A stretch of 64,000 nt of DNA, from assembly GCF_016862895.1 (NCBI RefSeq), contig NZ_BONV01000024.1:124001-188000 (forward strand), written 5' to 3'. Below the pieces are notes generated by a model. The model searched no databases. It was given only the letters and a program-made list of their open reading frames with translations, and had not been told where the DNA came from. The position numbers were made by a program, and so were the translations under genes. Shown here piece by piece: positions 1 to 9,400 of this stretch. Numbering within the stretch: position 1 is the first letter of the stretch; every line of letters starts with the position of its first letter. This stretch comes from Planotetraspora kaengkrachanensis. GTDB taxonomy: Bacteria; Actinomycetota; Actinomycetes; Streptosporangiales; Streptosporangiaceae.

Positions 1-2414
1 TGCGCTGGTCCGACCGGATGGAGGATTTCCGCACGGAGGTCCTCGGCCTCGTCAAGGCCCAGACCGTGAAGAACACCGTCATCGTGCCCACGGGCTCCAA
101 GGGCGGGTTCGTCGTGAAGCGCCCGCCGGCGGGCGGCCGCGACGAGCAGCTGGCCGAGGGCATCGCGTGCTACCGCCAGTTCATCTCCGGCCTGCTCGAC
201 CTGACGGACAACCTCGTCGCCGGCGAGGTCGTCCCCCCGCCCGACGTCGTACGGCACGACGGCGACGACACCTACCTGGTGGTGGCCGCGGACAAGGGCA
301 CCGCGACGTTCTCCGACATCGCCAACGAGGTGTCCAAGGAGTACGCCTTCTGGCTCGGGGACGCGTTCGCCTCCGGCGGTTCGGTCGGCTACGACCACAA
401 GGCCATGGGCATCACCGCCAAGGGCGCCTGGGAGTCTGTGCGCTACCACTTCCGCACGACGGGCGTCGACGTCCAGACGACCGACTTCACCGTCGTCGGC
501 ATCGGCGACATGTCGGGCGACGTGTTCGGCAACGGCATGTTGTTGTCGGAGCACATCCGGCTGGTCGCCGCGTTCGACCACCGGCACGTGTTCGTCGACC
601 CCACGCCCGACGCCGCCCGCGGGTTCGCCGAGCGGAGCAGGCTCTTCGCGTTGCCGCGCAGCTCCTGGGCCGACTACGACCGGGCGCTCATCTCGGCAGG
701 TGGCGGCGTGTGGCCGCGGACCGCCAAGTCCGTTCCCGTGTCCCCGCAGATGCGGGCGGCGCTCGGCATTCCCGCCGGCGTCACCGCGCTCGCACCCAAC
801 GAGCTGATCAGCGCCATCCTCAAGGCCCCGGTGGACCTGCTCTGGAACGGCGGCATCGGCACCTACGTGAAGGCCACGTCTGAGAGCCACTCCGACGTGG
901 GGGACAAGGCCAACGACGCCCTGCGGGTCAACGGCGCCGACCTGCGCTGCAAGGTCGTGGGAGAGGGCGGGAACCTCGGCCTCACCCAGCTGGCGCGGAT
1001 CGAGTTCGCGCTGGGCGGCGGGCTGGTCAACACCGACTTCATCGACAACTCGGCCGGGGTGGACACCTCCGACCACGAGGTCAACATCAAGATCCTGCTG
1101 AACCAGGTCGTCCGCGACGGCGAGATGACCGACAAGCAGCGTAACCAGCTCTTCCTCGAGATGACCGACGAGGTGGGCGAGCTGGTGCTCGACGACAACT
1201 ACGCCCAGAACGTGGTGCTGGCCGCCTCGCGGGCTCAGGCGTCCTCGATGTTGCACATCCACGCCCGCTACCTGCGGCGCCTGGAGCGGGCGGGCGTGGT
1301 CGACCGGCAGCTGGAGTTCCTGCCGTCGGACAAGATGCTGGCCGAGCGCCGGCAGGCGGGCCTGGGGCTCACCGCGCCGGAGTTCGCGGTTCTGCTCGCC
1401 TACACCAAGCACGCGGTGGACGCCGAGCTGCTCGCCTCGGACATCCCCGACGACCCGTACCTGGCGTCGTGGCTCGTGTCCTACTTCCCCTCGGCCCTGC
1501 GGCAGCGTCTGCGCCCGTACATGGACTCCCACCCGCTGCGCCGGGAGATCATCACCACGCGCGTCGTGAACGACGTGGTCAACGCGGGCGGCACCAGCTT
1601 CGTGTTCCGCTTCGGGGAGGAGACCGGCGCCTCGACGGCCGACGTCGTCCGGGCGTACCTGGTGACCCGTGAGGTGTTCGACCTGGCCGCCTTCCGCCGC
1701 CAGGTGGAGTCGCTGGACAACAAGGTCGAGACCGCGACGCAGCTCGCGATGCTCTTCGAGGCCAGGAAGCTGTCCGAGCGCGGCACCCGCTGGCTGCTCG
1801 GCAACCGGCGGCCTCCGCTCGACCTCGCGTCGACCGCCAAGTCGCTCATCGAGGGCTCCAACGGCCTGGTTCCGCACCTTCCGAAGCTCCTGACCGGCCC
1901 CGACCTGGTGGCGTTCGAGGAGCGGAGGGACTCCTTCGTGGCCCGCGGCGTGCCGGACGACCTGGCCGAGCGGGTGGCCGCGATGGTGCCCGCGTACTCC
2001 ACGTTCGACCTGGTGGAGATCGCCTCGTTCACGGGGAGACCGGTGAACGAGGCGGCCGAGGTCTACTTCGACCTGGCCGACAGGCTCCAGCTCGCGCGGC
2101 TCAGGGAGCGGGTCATCCACCTGCCCCGGGACAGCAGGTGGAACTCGATGGCCAGGTCCGCGCTGCGGGACGACCTGTACGCGGCCCACGCCACGCTCAC
2201 CCGCGACGTGCTGATCCACAGCAAGCCCGGCCTGTCGCCCGAGGAGCGGCTGGCCAGCTGGTCGGAGGCGAACAACGCCGCCGTCGACCGGGCCAGGCAG
2301 ACGTTGTCGGAGATCTGGGAGAGCGACACCTTCGACCTCGCGACGCTCTCGGTGGCGCTGCGGGCCGTACGGACCCTGGTCGCGACGAGCAACCTGCCGC
2401 ACGCCGAGCCGTGA
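1..2414 (+). CDS. gdh: NAD-dependent glutamate dehydrogenase, large type (3' part; 5' end outside window)
   Basis: The reading frame is open from base 3, so the gene starts before the window; about 803 C-terminal residues are visible. It begins in the conserved RWSDR.EDFRTEVLGLVKAQ region of the large (about 180 kDa class) bacterial NAD-glutamate dehydrogenases, followed by the glycine-rich GSKGGFV segment, which belongs to the glutamate/cofactor-binding catalytic domain. The enzyme deaminates L-glutamate to 2-oxoglutarate with NAD+ and works mainly in amino-acid catabolism. The long helical C-terminal region typical of this class is present and ends normally at TGA 2412-2414. The ATG at position 18 is an internal methionine, not the start. 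The next gene converges on it with only 9 bp between the stop codons. Confidence 0.93.
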   Translation, partial: RWSDRMEDFRTEVLGLVKAQTVKNTVIVPTGSKGGFVVKRPPAGGRDEQLAEGIACYRQFISGLLDLTDNLVAGEVVPPPDVVRHDGDDTYLVVAADKGTATFSDIANEVSKEYAFWLGDAFASGGSVGYDHKAMGITAKGAWESVRYHFRTTGVDVQTTDFTVVGIGDMSGDVFGNGMLLSEHIRLVAAFDHRHVFVDPTPDAARGFAERSRLFALPRSSWADYDRALISAGGGVWPRTAKSVPVSPQMRAALGIPAGVTALAPNELISAILKAPVDLLWNGGIGTYVKATSESHSDVGDKANDALRVNGADLRCKVVGEGGNLGLTQLARIEFALGGGLVNTDFIDNSAGVDTSDHEVNIKILLNQVVRDGEMTDKQRNQLFLEMTDEVGELVLDDNYAQNVVLAASRAQASSMLHIHARYLRRLERAGVVDRQLEFLPSDKMLAERRQAGLGLTAPEFAVLLAYTKHAVDAELLASDIPDDPYLASWLVSYFPSALRQRLRPYMDSHPLRREIITTRVVNDVVNAGGTSFVFRFGEETGASTADVVRAYLVTREVFDLAAFRRQVESLDNKVETATQLAMLFEARKLSERGTRWLLGNRRPPLDLASTAKSLIEGSNGLVPHLPKLLTGPDLVAFEERRDSFVARGVPDDLAERVAAMVPAYSTFDLVEIASFTGRPVNEAAEVYFDLADRLQLARLRERVIHLPRDSRWNSMARSALRDDLYAAHATLTRDVLIHSKPGLSPEERLASWSEANNAAVDRARQTLSEIWESDTFDLATLSVALRAVRTLVATSNLPHAEP

Positions 2415-2423
2415 GGCGGGTGA

Positions 2424-3467
2424 TCAGGTGGCGGTTGCCCTGGTGACGACGCTGTCGTAGGCGATGACATGAGCGGGCGCGGTGGACGTCTTGGGCGGCA
2501 CCGCGCTCACGTACTGCTGGGTCTCCTCGATCCTGCGCTCTTTCCTGATGAACGGGTTCTTCAAAGTCCAGCGGGCCGCCGGGGGGATCAGCACCGGGCG
2601 GCCCTCGCTGCACTTGATCTCGGGCGTCCACGTCGAGGTGCGCGACAGCGTGTAGAAGACGAGGCCGCCCCCGCCGGCGGTGCGCAGGGCGAAGATCGGA
2701 TAGTTCGCGGCGATGGCGAAGATGGACTGGTAGTCCATGCAGTCCTTGTCCCTGGCCCTGTCCCGGTCGGCCGTGATCGCCGCCGCGAAGCCGGTCGTCT
2801 GCGGGCCTGGAGCGATCAGCCCTGAGGCGTAGCCCTCCTGTCCCTCCTCGGCGACCGTGGCGTGCAGGGGGCCCATCAGGTTGGGGCTGACCGCGATGCT
2901 CCCGTCCCGGGAGTCGAGCGCCGTCGCATAGCCCTCGGCGTCCGTGGCGATCGCCGGGGGCTCGTCGCCCGGGTAGATCAGGGACTCGAAGCTGTTCTGC
3001 CACCGGGAGGCCGCGTTCGGCCGCGTGAAGGCGAACACGGCCGTGCGGACGTCGCCCTTCGAGGTGCGGCGCTGGGCCGTCGCGGCGAACCACTGGGTGC
3101 CTGATCTCGCGGTCTGGCGGGGCACGAAGACCTTGGGCCGTGACCACGTGTAGCGCGGCGGTTCGGCGCCGGAGGAGTGGATCTGCGCCGCCGTGATCGG
3201 ACGCTGGGCGTCACGGGCGAGTGAGAGCGTCCACCTGTCCGCGCCCGCCACCCTGAGGACCTCGTCGGTGGCGAGGAACCCGTCGAACGCCTTCTCGGCG
3301 TCGGGGATCGTCACGGCCTGCGGCTCGGGGCTCGGGCTGGGCGCGGGGGCGCTCGACGTGGCCGCGGCGGGGCTCGCCGGCGGCGCCGGCGGCGCCGAGC
3401 GCGTGCAGGCGGCAGCCGTGCCGGCGAGCAGCGCCAGGGCGAGCGCACTCCGGACGACCCCGTTCAC
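2424..3467 (-). CDS. Secreted lipoprotein of unknown function
   Basis: A 347-residue protein read from GTG 3467, chosen because AGGAGG lies four bases upstream and because the first 21 residues form a short signal peptide ending in TAAAC, a plausible but weak lipobox with Cys21 as the lipidated residue. A Ser/Pro/Ala-rich linker (about residues 22-50) follows, as in cell-wall-tethered actinobacterial lipoproteins. The rest is a soluble domain with few cysteines that I do not recognise with certainty; a DUF8094-like family is possible but unverified. The open frame extends upstream of 3467, but that part overlaps the prfB promoter and is unlikely to be translated. The gene is convergent with glutamate dehydrogenase and divergent from prfB. 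Confidence 0.75.
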   Translation of the reverse strand: MNGVVRSALALALLAGTAAACTRSAPPAPPASPAAATSSAPAPSPSPEPQAVTIPDAEKAFDGFLATDEVLRVAGADRWTLSLARDAQRPITAAQIHSSGAEPPRYTWSRPKVFVPRQTARSGTQWFAATAQRRTSKGDVRTAVFAFTRPNAASRWQNSFESLIYPGDEPPAIATDAEGYATALDSRDGSIAVSPNLMGPLHATVAEEGQEGYASGLIAPGPQTTGFAAAITADRDRARDKDCMDYQSIFAIAANYPIFALRTAGGGGLVFYTLSRTSTWTPEIKCSEGRPVLIPPAARWTLKNPFIRKERRIEETQQYVSAVPPKTSTAPAHVIAYDSVVTRATAT

Positions 3468-3549
3468 GCAGCCTCCTAGGACAAGGATCCACATGCTAGC
3501 CGAGGTGCGAGACCCGACGACGTCCTCCGTTCGCGTACCCTTTACAGAC

Positions 3550-4659
3550 GTGGCAGTCATCGATCCGGCCGAAGAGATCGGCGAGCTTACCGGCACCCTC
3601 AGGGGCATCCAGGACGTGCTCGACGTCGACGCCCTGCGCAAGCAGGTCGTCGATCTGGAGGCCCAGGCCGCCGCGCCCGATCTGTGGAACGACCCCGAGC
3701 AGGCGCAGAAGGTCACCAGCAAGCTGTCCCACCTGCAGAGTGAGATCAACCGCGTCGAGAGCCTGAGCCGCCGCCTGGACGACCTGCCGGTCCTGTTCGA
3801 ACTGGCGGCCGAGGAGGGCGACGAGGACGCGCTGGCCGAGGCCGAGAAGGAACTGGCCTCGCTCAAGTCCGACATCGGCGCGCTCGAGGTCCGGACCCTC
3901 CTGGCGGGCGAGTACGACTCGCGGGAGGCGCTCGTCACGATCAACTCCCAGGCCGGCGGCGTCGACGCGGCCGACTGGGCGCAGATGCTGATGCGCATGT
4001 ACCTGCGGTGGGCCGAGCGTCACGGGTACGGAACCGAGGTCTACGACACCTCCTACGCTGAAGAGGCCGGCATCAAGTCGGCCACCTTCGTGGTCAAGAC
4101 CCCCTACGCGTACGGCACGCTCCGGGGGGAGCACGGGACCCACCGCCTCGTGCGGATCAGCCCGTTCGACAACCAGGGCCGCCGCCAGACCTCCTTCGCC
4201 GGAGTGGACGTGGTCCCGGTCGTGGAGCAGACCGACCACATCGACATCAACGAGGACGACCTCCGCGTCGACGTCTACCGGTCGTCGGGTCCCGGCGGTC
4301 AGGGAGTGAACACGACCGACTCGGCCGTCCGGATCACCCACCTGCCGACCGGCATCGTGGTGTCCTGCCAGAACGAGCGGTCCCAGTTGCAGAACAGGGC
4401 CTCCGCGATGGCCGTCCTGTCCGCGAAGCTGCTGGAGCGCAAGCGCCAGGAGGAGGCGGCCGCGATGAACGAGTTGCGCGGCGAGAGCACCACCTCCTGG
4501 GGCACGCAGATCCGCAACTACGTGCTGCACCCGTACCAGATCGTCAAGGATCTGCGCTCCGGGGTCGAGGCGGGTAACCCGACCGCCGTCCTGGACGGCG
4601 ACCTCGACGAGTTCATCGAGGGCGAGATCCGGTGGATGCGCCGCCAGGAGGCGCACTGA
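3550..4659 (+). CDS. prfB: Peptide chain release factor 2
   Basis: The 369-residue product is RF2, which reads UAA and UGA stop codons and triggers peptidyl-tRNA hydrolysis on the ribosome. The stop-recognition tripeptide SPF is at residues 204-206 and the universal GGQ at 249-251, almost exactly the E. coli positions. GTG 3550 was chosen because it gives the usual family length and N-terminus. A TACCCT -10-like hexamer at 3536-3541 would put transcription at or next to the GTG, so the mRNA is probably leaderless. The frame is uninterrupted: the autoregulatory +1 frameshift site seen in many bacteria is absent. An ATG at 3493 is in frame but would add residues unlike the family. The gene starts the cell-division/trans-translation block. 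Confidence 0.95.
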   Translation: MAVIDPAEEIGELTGTLRGIQDVLDVDALRKQVVDLEAQAAAPDLWNDPEQAQKVTSKLSHLQSEINRVESLSRRLDDLPVLFELAAEEGDEDALAEAEKELASLKSDIGALEVRTLLAGEYDSREALVTINSQAGGVDAADWAQMLMRMYLRWAERHGYGTEVYDTSYAEEAGIKSATFVVKTPYAYGTLRGEHGTHRLVRISPFDNQGRRQTSFAGVDVVPVVEQTDHIDINEDDLRVDVYRSSGPGGQGVNTTDSAVRITHLPTGIVVSCQNERSQLQNRASAMAVLSAKLLERKRQEEAAAMNELRGESTTSWGTQIRNYVLHPYQIVKDLRSGVEAGNPTAVLDGDLDEFIEGEIRWMRRQEAH

Positions 4660-4699
4660 TCGGGGGTCCTGAAGCACCCGCCGGCGTGGGTCGGCGGGT

Positions 4700-4888
4700 C
4701 TAGTACCCGCTGAGGTGGGACAGGGCCAGCAGCGCGACGGCGAGCACTATGGCCAGTGCGATGAGCACGGGCGAAAGGCCCATGAACCCGTGGTGGTGAA
4801 GCTTGGCGCGTCCTTCGCGGCAGACGGGGCACCGGCCCTCCACCACAGGGCCCGCGCAGGCCGCGCAGATCAGATGTTCGCAGCTCAT
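4700..4888 (-). CDS. Small zinc-ribbon membrane protein
   Basis: A 62-residue protein with two cysteine pairs, C8-x2-C11 and C20-x2-C23, plus C3, in the first 25 residues. This is the pattern of a small zinc ribbon. A single hydrophobic helix (about residues 38-57) follows and the tail is very short, so the cysteine part would face the cytosol or periplasm depending on topology. I do not recognise a characterised family. It lies in the 400-bp gap between prfB and ftsE on the opposite strand, convergent with prfB (40 bp between the stops). Its function is unknown. The regular cysteine spacing argues that it is a real gene rather than a chance open frame. Confidence 0.65.
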   Translation of the reverse strand: MSCEHLICAACAGPVVEGRCPVCREGRAKLHHHGFMGLSPVLIALAIVLAVALLALSHLSGY

Positions 4889-4937
4889 AGCACCATTACC
4901 ATCCCATGATCCAAGGCCTAATCGTTTTGTTTCCGTT

Positions 4938-4970
4938 ATGGACGTTCCATGCCAGTGTTACCCCTACACT
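4938..4970 (+). promoter_or_regulatory. Candidate promoter/operator upstream of ftsE
   Basis: A perfect short inverted repeat ATGGA-CGT-TCCAT (4938-4950) lies just upstream of TACACT (4965-4970), an actinobacterial -10-like hexamer. A second -10-like hexamer, TAGACT, is at 5038-5043, closer to the ftsE start. No convincing -35 is visible for either, so this is a weak call. Confidence 0.3.
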
Positions 4971-5062
4971 GAGGTACGGCCAACCGGAACGTCGATCGAA
5001 ACTTACGGTCGCCCTCCGTGTTGGATGTCCCGCCCCCTAGACTGGCTTGCCGTGATGCGCCC

Positions 5063-5752
5063 GTGATCCATTTCGATAATGTCAGCAAGGTCTACGCGAA
5101 CCAAAACCGGCCTGCCCTCGACCACGTGAGCGTGGACGTCGACAAGGGCGAGTTCGTGTTCCTCGTCGGTCCCTCCGGATCAGGGAAGTCCACCTTCCTT
5201 CGCCTGGTCCTCAAAGAGGAGCGGCCCAACTCCGGTGCGATCCATGTCGCCGGCAAGGATCTCTCCCGGCTGTCCAACTTCAAGGTTCCCCACCTGCGGC
5301 GCCGGATCGGATGCGTCTTCCAGGACTTCCGGCTGCTGCCCAACAAGAACGTCTACGAGAACGTGGCGTTCGCGCTCGAGGTCATCGGCAAGCCGCGGCG
5401 GTTCATCCGCAAGGTCGTGCCTGAGGTCATCGAACTGGTCGGCCTGGAGGGCAAGGCGCATCGCATGCCCGACGAGCTCTCCGGCGGCGAGCAGCAGCGC
5501 GTCGCGATGGCTCGGGCCTTCGTCAACCGACCCATGATCCTGCTGGCCGACGAGCCCACTGGAAACATCGACCCCGCGACGAGCATCGGCATCATGAAGG
5601 TGCTCGACCGCATCAACAGGACCGGCACCACCGTCCTCATGGCCACTCACGATGCCGCCATCGTCGACTCCATGCGCAAGCGCGTGGTGGAGCTGGAGGA
5701 CGGAAAGATCGTCCGCGACCAGTCGCGCGGCGTCTACGGTCAGGCGTATTAG
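5063..5752 (+). CDS. ftsE: Cell division ATP-binding protein FtsE
   Basis: A 229-residue ABC ATPase. Walker [10 protein letters not shown] is at 36-44, the Q-loop glutamine near 87, signature LSGGEQQR at 139-146 and Walker B ILLADEP at 159-165. FtsE pairs with membrane FtsX. ATP hydrolysis in the cytosol is transmitted through FtsX to peptidoglycan hydrolases outside the cell during division. GTG 5063 ([11 protein letters not shown]) was chosen because it matches the usual FtsE N-terminus; an in-frame ATG at 5018 would add 15 unrelated residues. TAGACT at 5038-5043 could be the -10 of a transcript with a very short leader. ftsX follows after 14 bp, the normal ftsEX operon. Confidence 0.96.
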   Translation: MIHFDNVSKVYANQNRPALDHVSVDVDKGEFVFLVGPSGSGKSTFLRLVLKEERPNSGAIHVAGKDLSRLSNFKVPHLRRRIGCVFQDFRLLPNKNVYENVAFALEVIGKPRRFIRKVVPEVIELVGLEGKAHRMPDELSGGEQQRVAMARAFVNRPMILLADEPTGNIDPATSIGIMKVLDRINRTGTTVLMATHDAAIVDSMRKRVVELEDGKIVRDQSRGVYGQAY

Positions 5753-5766
5753 GAGCTACTGGGAGC

Positions 5767-6666
5767 ATGCGGGCCAACTTCATCTTCTCCGAGGTCTGGA
5801 TCGGCCTTCGCCGTAACCTCACGATGACCATCGCCGTCATCGTGACCGTCGCGGTCGGCATGGCACTGCTCGGCATCGGGCTGATGATCAACTCTCAGGT
5901 CTCGTCCATGACCAGCTACTGGACCGACAAGGTCGAGCTGTCGGTCTTCCTGTGCAAGAAGGACGACGTCTTCCCGTCGTGCAAGAGCAAGCCCCCGCTG
6001 AACGACGAGCAGAAGGCGGCGCTGAAGCAGACGATCGCGGGCATGCCCGAGGTCGAGCGGGTCGACTTCGAGGACCAGGCCCAGGCGTACAAGAACTTCC
6101 AGGAGCAGCAGGGCAACAGCCTGCTGCTGTCGGTCGTGCAGCCCGACGACCTGCCGGAGTCCTTCCGGGTCAAGCTCAAGGACCCCAACAACGCCACCGC
6201 CGTGACGGAGAGCATCACGGGCCAGGCGGGCGTCTCCAACATCGTCAACCAGCGCCAGATCCTCGACACCTACTTCGGATTCCTGGGCAAGCTGAGGAAC
6301 ATGGCCCTGGGTGTGGCCATTTTGATGGTGTTCGCGGCGACGCTGCTGATCGGCAACACGGTCCGCCTGTCGGCCTACAACCGGCGACGGGAGACCGGCA
6401 TCATGCGGCTGGTCGGCGCCTCGAACATCTACATCCAGTTGCCGTTCGTGATGGAGGGTGTGATCGCGGGCCTCATCGGCGGCGTTTTCGCCGCGGTCCT
6501 GCTGATCGTCACCAAGATCTTGTTGTTCGAGGGCATCCAGACCTACATGGCCATCCCGCTCGGATGGAACACGGTCGCGGGTGTGATCACCTTCACCATG
6601 GCCGTCGGCGTGGTGATCTGTGTGCTCGCCTCGTTCATCACGCTCCGTCGCTACCTGCGCGTGTGA
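5767..6666 (+). CDS. ftsX: Cell division protein FtsX
   Basis: A 299-residue integral membrane partner of FtsE. It has a cytosolic N-terminus, a first membrane helix at about 20-42 and a large extracytoplasmic domain (about 44-175). Three further helices lie at about 178-200, 225-250 and 265-290 in the FtsX/MacB-type permease domain. C63 and C72 in the outer domain are placed to form a disulfide, as in other actinobacterial FtsX proteins. The outer domain recruits peptidoglycan hydrolases. The ATG at 5767 has AGGAG at 5752-5756 overlapping the ftsE stop, which fits translational coupling. smpB follows but has its own promoter. Confidence 0.95.
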   Translation: MRANFIFSEVWIGLRRNLTMTIAVIVTVAVGMALLGIGLMINSQVSSMTSYWTDKVELSVFLCKKDDVFPSCKSKPPLNDEQKAALKQTIAGMPEVERVDFEDQAQAYKNFQEQQGNSLLLSVVQPDDLPESFRVKLKDPNNATAVTESITGQAGVSNIVNQRQILDTYFGFLGKLRNMALGVAILMVFAATLLIGNTVRLSAYNRRRETGIMRLVGASNIYIQLPFVMEGVIAGLIGGVFAAVLLIVTKILLFEGIQTYMAIPLGWNTVAGVITFTMAVGVVICVLASFITLRRYLRV

Positions 6667-6735
6667 CCGGTGGGCGGTCTCCCGAGCGTGCGCGCACGTC
6701 GTTTCCGCCCCCCGCGTCAACGGTAGGCTCCCTGT

Positions 6736-7218
6736 ATGCCACGTGAGATCGGGCGAAAACTGATCGCCCAGAACAAGCGTGCCCGGCACGAGTACTTCAT
6801 CGAGGACACCTATGAGGCCGGGCTCGTGCTGACCGGCACCGAGGTGAAGTCGCTCCGCGCGGGCAAGGCCAACCTCACCGACGGTTACGCCTCGGTGGAG
6901 AACGGCGAGGCGTGGCTGATCAACGTGTACATCCCGGAATACAGCCAGGGCACGTGGACCAACCACGCCTCACGGCGCACCCGCAAGCTGCTGCTGCACG
7001 GCAAGGAGATCAGCAAGATCAGCGCCACGCTCAAGGAGCGGGGCCTGACACTGATCCCGCTCTCCATGTACTTCAAGGACGGGAAGGCCAAGATCGAAAT
7101 CGGCGTCGCCCGGGGTAAGAAGGACTACGACAAGCGGCAGACCCTGATGGAGAAGCAGGCGAACCGGGACATGGCGCGCGCCATGTCCAACGCGGTCCGC
7201 CGCAGGGGGGGCCGCTAG
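6736..7218 (+). CDS. smpB: SsrA-binding protein SmpB
   Basis: A 160-residue tmRNA-binding protein: the N-terminal oligonucleotide-binding fold contains the family stretch [14 protein letters not shown], and the basic C-terminal tail (KKDYDKR...R) is the part that enters the stalled ribosome. SmpB escorts tmRNA to ribosomes stalled on broken messages. Its RNA partner, ssrA, is encoded about 2.2 kb downstream. TAGGCT at 6724-6729 lies six bases before the ATG, so transcription should begin at the start codon (leaderless) and be independent of ftsEX. The following gene starts three bases after its stop. Confidence 0.96.
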   Translation: MPREIGRKLIAQNKRARHEYFIEDTYEAGLVLTGTEVKSLRAGKANLTDGYASVENGEAWLINVYIPEYSQGTWTNHASRRTRKLLLHGKEISKISATLKERGLTLIPLSMYFKDGKAKIEIGVARGKKDYDKRQTLMEKQANRDMARAMSNAVRRRGGR

Positions 7219-7221
7219 GCC

Positions 7222-9108
7222 GTGTCCGTGCACGCGAGAGTCCTGCGCGCCGCGCTGGCGATCGGCCTGGTGACACCGATGCTCACCGGCTGCTTCGAGG
7301 AGCCGTCACCGCACGAGGCCGTCCGGGACTTCCTGGTCGGGTGGCAGACCGGCGACTACGCCGACGCCGCCAAGCGGGTCGACGGTGATCCGGCGACCGT
7401 GCGCGGCGCCCTGCAGAACTTCGAGGTGCAGCTCGACGCCGCCTCGATCCGGTTCTCGATGAAGGGCATCCAGCGCACCGGCGACGAGGCCAAGGCCGAG
7501 TTCCACGCCCAGGTCGACCTGGGGGAGAACAACCCCCTGTGGGAGTACGACGGCGCCCTGCCGCTGCATCTGGTGGACGGCGTGTGGAAGGTCCGCTGGT
7601 CGCCGAGCGTCATCCACCCCGATCTGCACGCGGGGCAGCGCCTCGCCGTCGCGACCGTGCCCGAGGGCCGCAAGCCCGTCCTCGACAACCAGGGCAACCC
7701 GCTGCAGGAGGAGACGAAGCTCTACGTGGCCGGGGTCTACCCCGCGAAGGTCAAGGACCCGGGCCGGCTGTGCGACCAGCTCTCGAAGATCACCGGCTTC
7801 GCCCAGGACCGGCTGCTCAGCCGGATCCTGTCCTCACCGCCGCAGGACTTCGTCCCGCTCGCGACCTTCGGCGGCACCAAGTACGCCAGCATCCAGGCCA
7901 AGCTGGCGGCGATCAAGGACCTCGTCATCCAGCCGGACACCCCGCCGGTCGCCCCGAAGTCGCCCGTCCAGATCGTGGGCCGGGTCGCCGCGATCACGCC
8001 GGAGGCCGAGCAGCAGCTCGGCGGGCCGCAGCGGGCGGGCGACACCGTGGGCAGGGACGGCCTCCAGAAGGCCTACCAGGACCAGCTGACCGGCTCGACG
8101 GAGACCCGCGTCATCATCCTGGACACCAAGACGTCACAGCAGGTCAAGGAGCTCAAGGCCTGGCCCGGGCGGAAGAACGACTCCGTCAGGACGACGATCG
8201 ACAGCCGCGTCCAGCAGGCCGGTGACGGCGCCGTGGCCGGTTCCCGGCCGGCAGCGTTGGTCGCCGTGAACGCGACCTCGGGCGAGATCCTCGCGGTCTC
8301 GACGAACCAGCTCAACCAGGAGAAGGACGCCCTCGCCGGCAAGTACCCGCCCGGCACGACGTTCTCGATCATCGCCTCCGACGCGCTCCTCGAGAAGGGT
8401 CTGTCCCCCAAGCAGCGGGTTCCCTGCAGCGCCGACCGGACGGTCGGCGGCACGCGCTTCGTCCAGCCAGGACTGCTGTCGCCCGCCACCCCCACGTTCT
8501 CCGGGGACTTCGCGCAGGGGTGCGTCACGGCGCTGGCCTCCCTGGCCCGGCGGGTCGACGGGAGCGCCCTCGCCGACAGCGCCACCCAGTTCGGCATCGG
8601 GGGAGACTGGGGCCTGCCGCTCAAGACGTTCACCGGTTCGGTTCCCGAGGCGACGACCGACGCGGCCGTGGCCAAGCTGATCGCCGGCACGAGCGTTCGC
8701 GTGAGTCCTCTGTCGATGGCGCTGGTCGCCGCGGCGGTCGACTCCGGCACCTGGCGGCCCCCCGTGCTCGTCACCTCGCCCTCCACGCCGGACGCCTCGG
8801 CCGAGGCGCCTCCCGCGGCCCCGACGCCGCCGAAGGCGCTCGACCCCGCCAGAGTCGAGTCGTTGCGCACTCTGATGCGGCTCGGCGTCACGCGCGGTAC
8901 CGCCTCGGCCGCCGCGGCCAGAGGGGGCGCCGTGCACGGCGTGGCCTCTGAGGTGACCCAGGTCGTGAAGAAGAAGCGCACCAACCTGTCGTGGTTCGTC
9001 GGCTGGCAGGGCGACGTGGCCGTCGCCGTGCTGTCCCACAGCGCCGACGCGACGACGTCGGCCGGCATCGCGGGGAACTTCTTCAAATACCTGCAGCCGC
9101 AGACCTGA
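7222..9108 (+). CDS. Lipoprotein related to class B penicillin-binding proteins, catalytic motifs missing
   Basis: A 628-residue lipoprotein from GTG 7222, three bases after the smpB stop. The signal peptide ends in LTGC (Cys24), a good lipobox. An NTF2-like domain of the MecA N-terminal type (about 28-145) follows, then a dimerisation-like region and a transpeptidase-like fold (about 330-625) that keeps the YPPG.TF....LLE stretch. The active-site SxxK is replaced by T379-T-F-S382. The SxN region is not recognisable, and the KTG triad expected before the conserved WFVG.QGD segment is absent. I therefore expect a non-acylating pseudo-transpeptidase, perhaps a scaffold or sensor of cell-wall synthesis. 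Such loss is known in other PBP-like proteins; its role here is inference. It forms an operon with smpB. Confidence 0.85.
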   Translation: MSVHARVLRAALAIGLVTPMLTGCFEEPSPHEAVRDFLVGWQTGDYADAAKRVDGDPATVRGALQNFEVQLDAASIRFSMKGIQRTGDEAKAEFHAQVDLGENNPLWEYDGALPLHLVDGVWKVRWSPSVIHPDLHAGQRLAVATVPEGRKPVLDNQGNPLQEETKLYVAGVYPAKVKDPGRLCDQLSKITGFAQDRLLSRILSSPPQDFVPLATFGGTKYASIQAKLAAIKDLVIQPDTPPVAPKSPVQIVGRVAAITPEAEQQLGGPQRAGDTVGRDGLQKAYQDQLTGSTETRVIILDTKTSQQVKELKAWPGRKNDSVRTTIDSRVQQAGDGAVAGSRPAALVAVNATSGEILAVSTNQLNQEKDALAGKYPPGTTFSIIASDALLEKGLSPKQRVPCSADRTVGGTRFVQPGLLSPATPTFSGDFAQGCVTALASLARRVDGSALADSATQFGIGGDWGLPLKTFTGSVPEATTDAAVAKLIAGTSVRVSPLSMALVAAAVDSGTWRPPVLVTSPSTPDASAEAPPAAPTPPKALDPARVESLRTLMRLGVTRGTASAAAARGGAVHGVASEVTQVVKKKRTNLSWFVGWQGDVAVAVLSHSADATTSAGIAGNFFKYLQPQT

Positions 9109-9267
9109 AAAACTTCCGCCCCAGAGGCAACCATCGAGCCCGTCTGTGGCGTCTTTCTCAGTGACTGGGCACCGCTTGGGGGGTTGCGGTCCCGGTCACC
9201 GTGATGAGATCAGGGCTCCATCTCGGGGGGAGCCCTTCCGTCCGGACCGGCTCGACCCTGCCGGTCG

Positions 9268-9303
9268 GCCCCCGGGGCGCGTGCTATGCCGCGTCCCGGG
9301 GGC
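9268..9303 (+). terminator. Strong GC hairpin after the PBP-like gene
   Basis: A 14-bp stem with one mismatch (9268-9281 with 9290-9303) and an 8-base loop lies 160 bp after the PBP-like stop and before ssrA. There is no T-tract, as is common for actinobacterial terminators. The rest of 9109-9400 shows only possible ssrA promoter elements (TAGGGT 9352-9357 as a -10). Confidence 0.6.
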
Positions 9304-9400
9304 TTCGCCGTCCCGGCAGGAATCTGGTTCGCGCCGCGAGTGTTGAGAATGTAGGGTTCATTTTCTCGGCTCCTGGAGCCGGGGGATTGACAACTCAACA

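Noticed and set aside
3550-3660. Programmed +1 frameshift in prfB
   Set aside because: The reading frame is continuous from the GTG to the end; there is no internal TGA with a shift-prone codon.
2424-3998. Lipoprotein gene starting at 3998
   Set aside because: The extra N-terminal part lies over the prfB start and coding region and has no signal peptide; GTG 3467 has a good ribosome site and directly begins the signal sequence.
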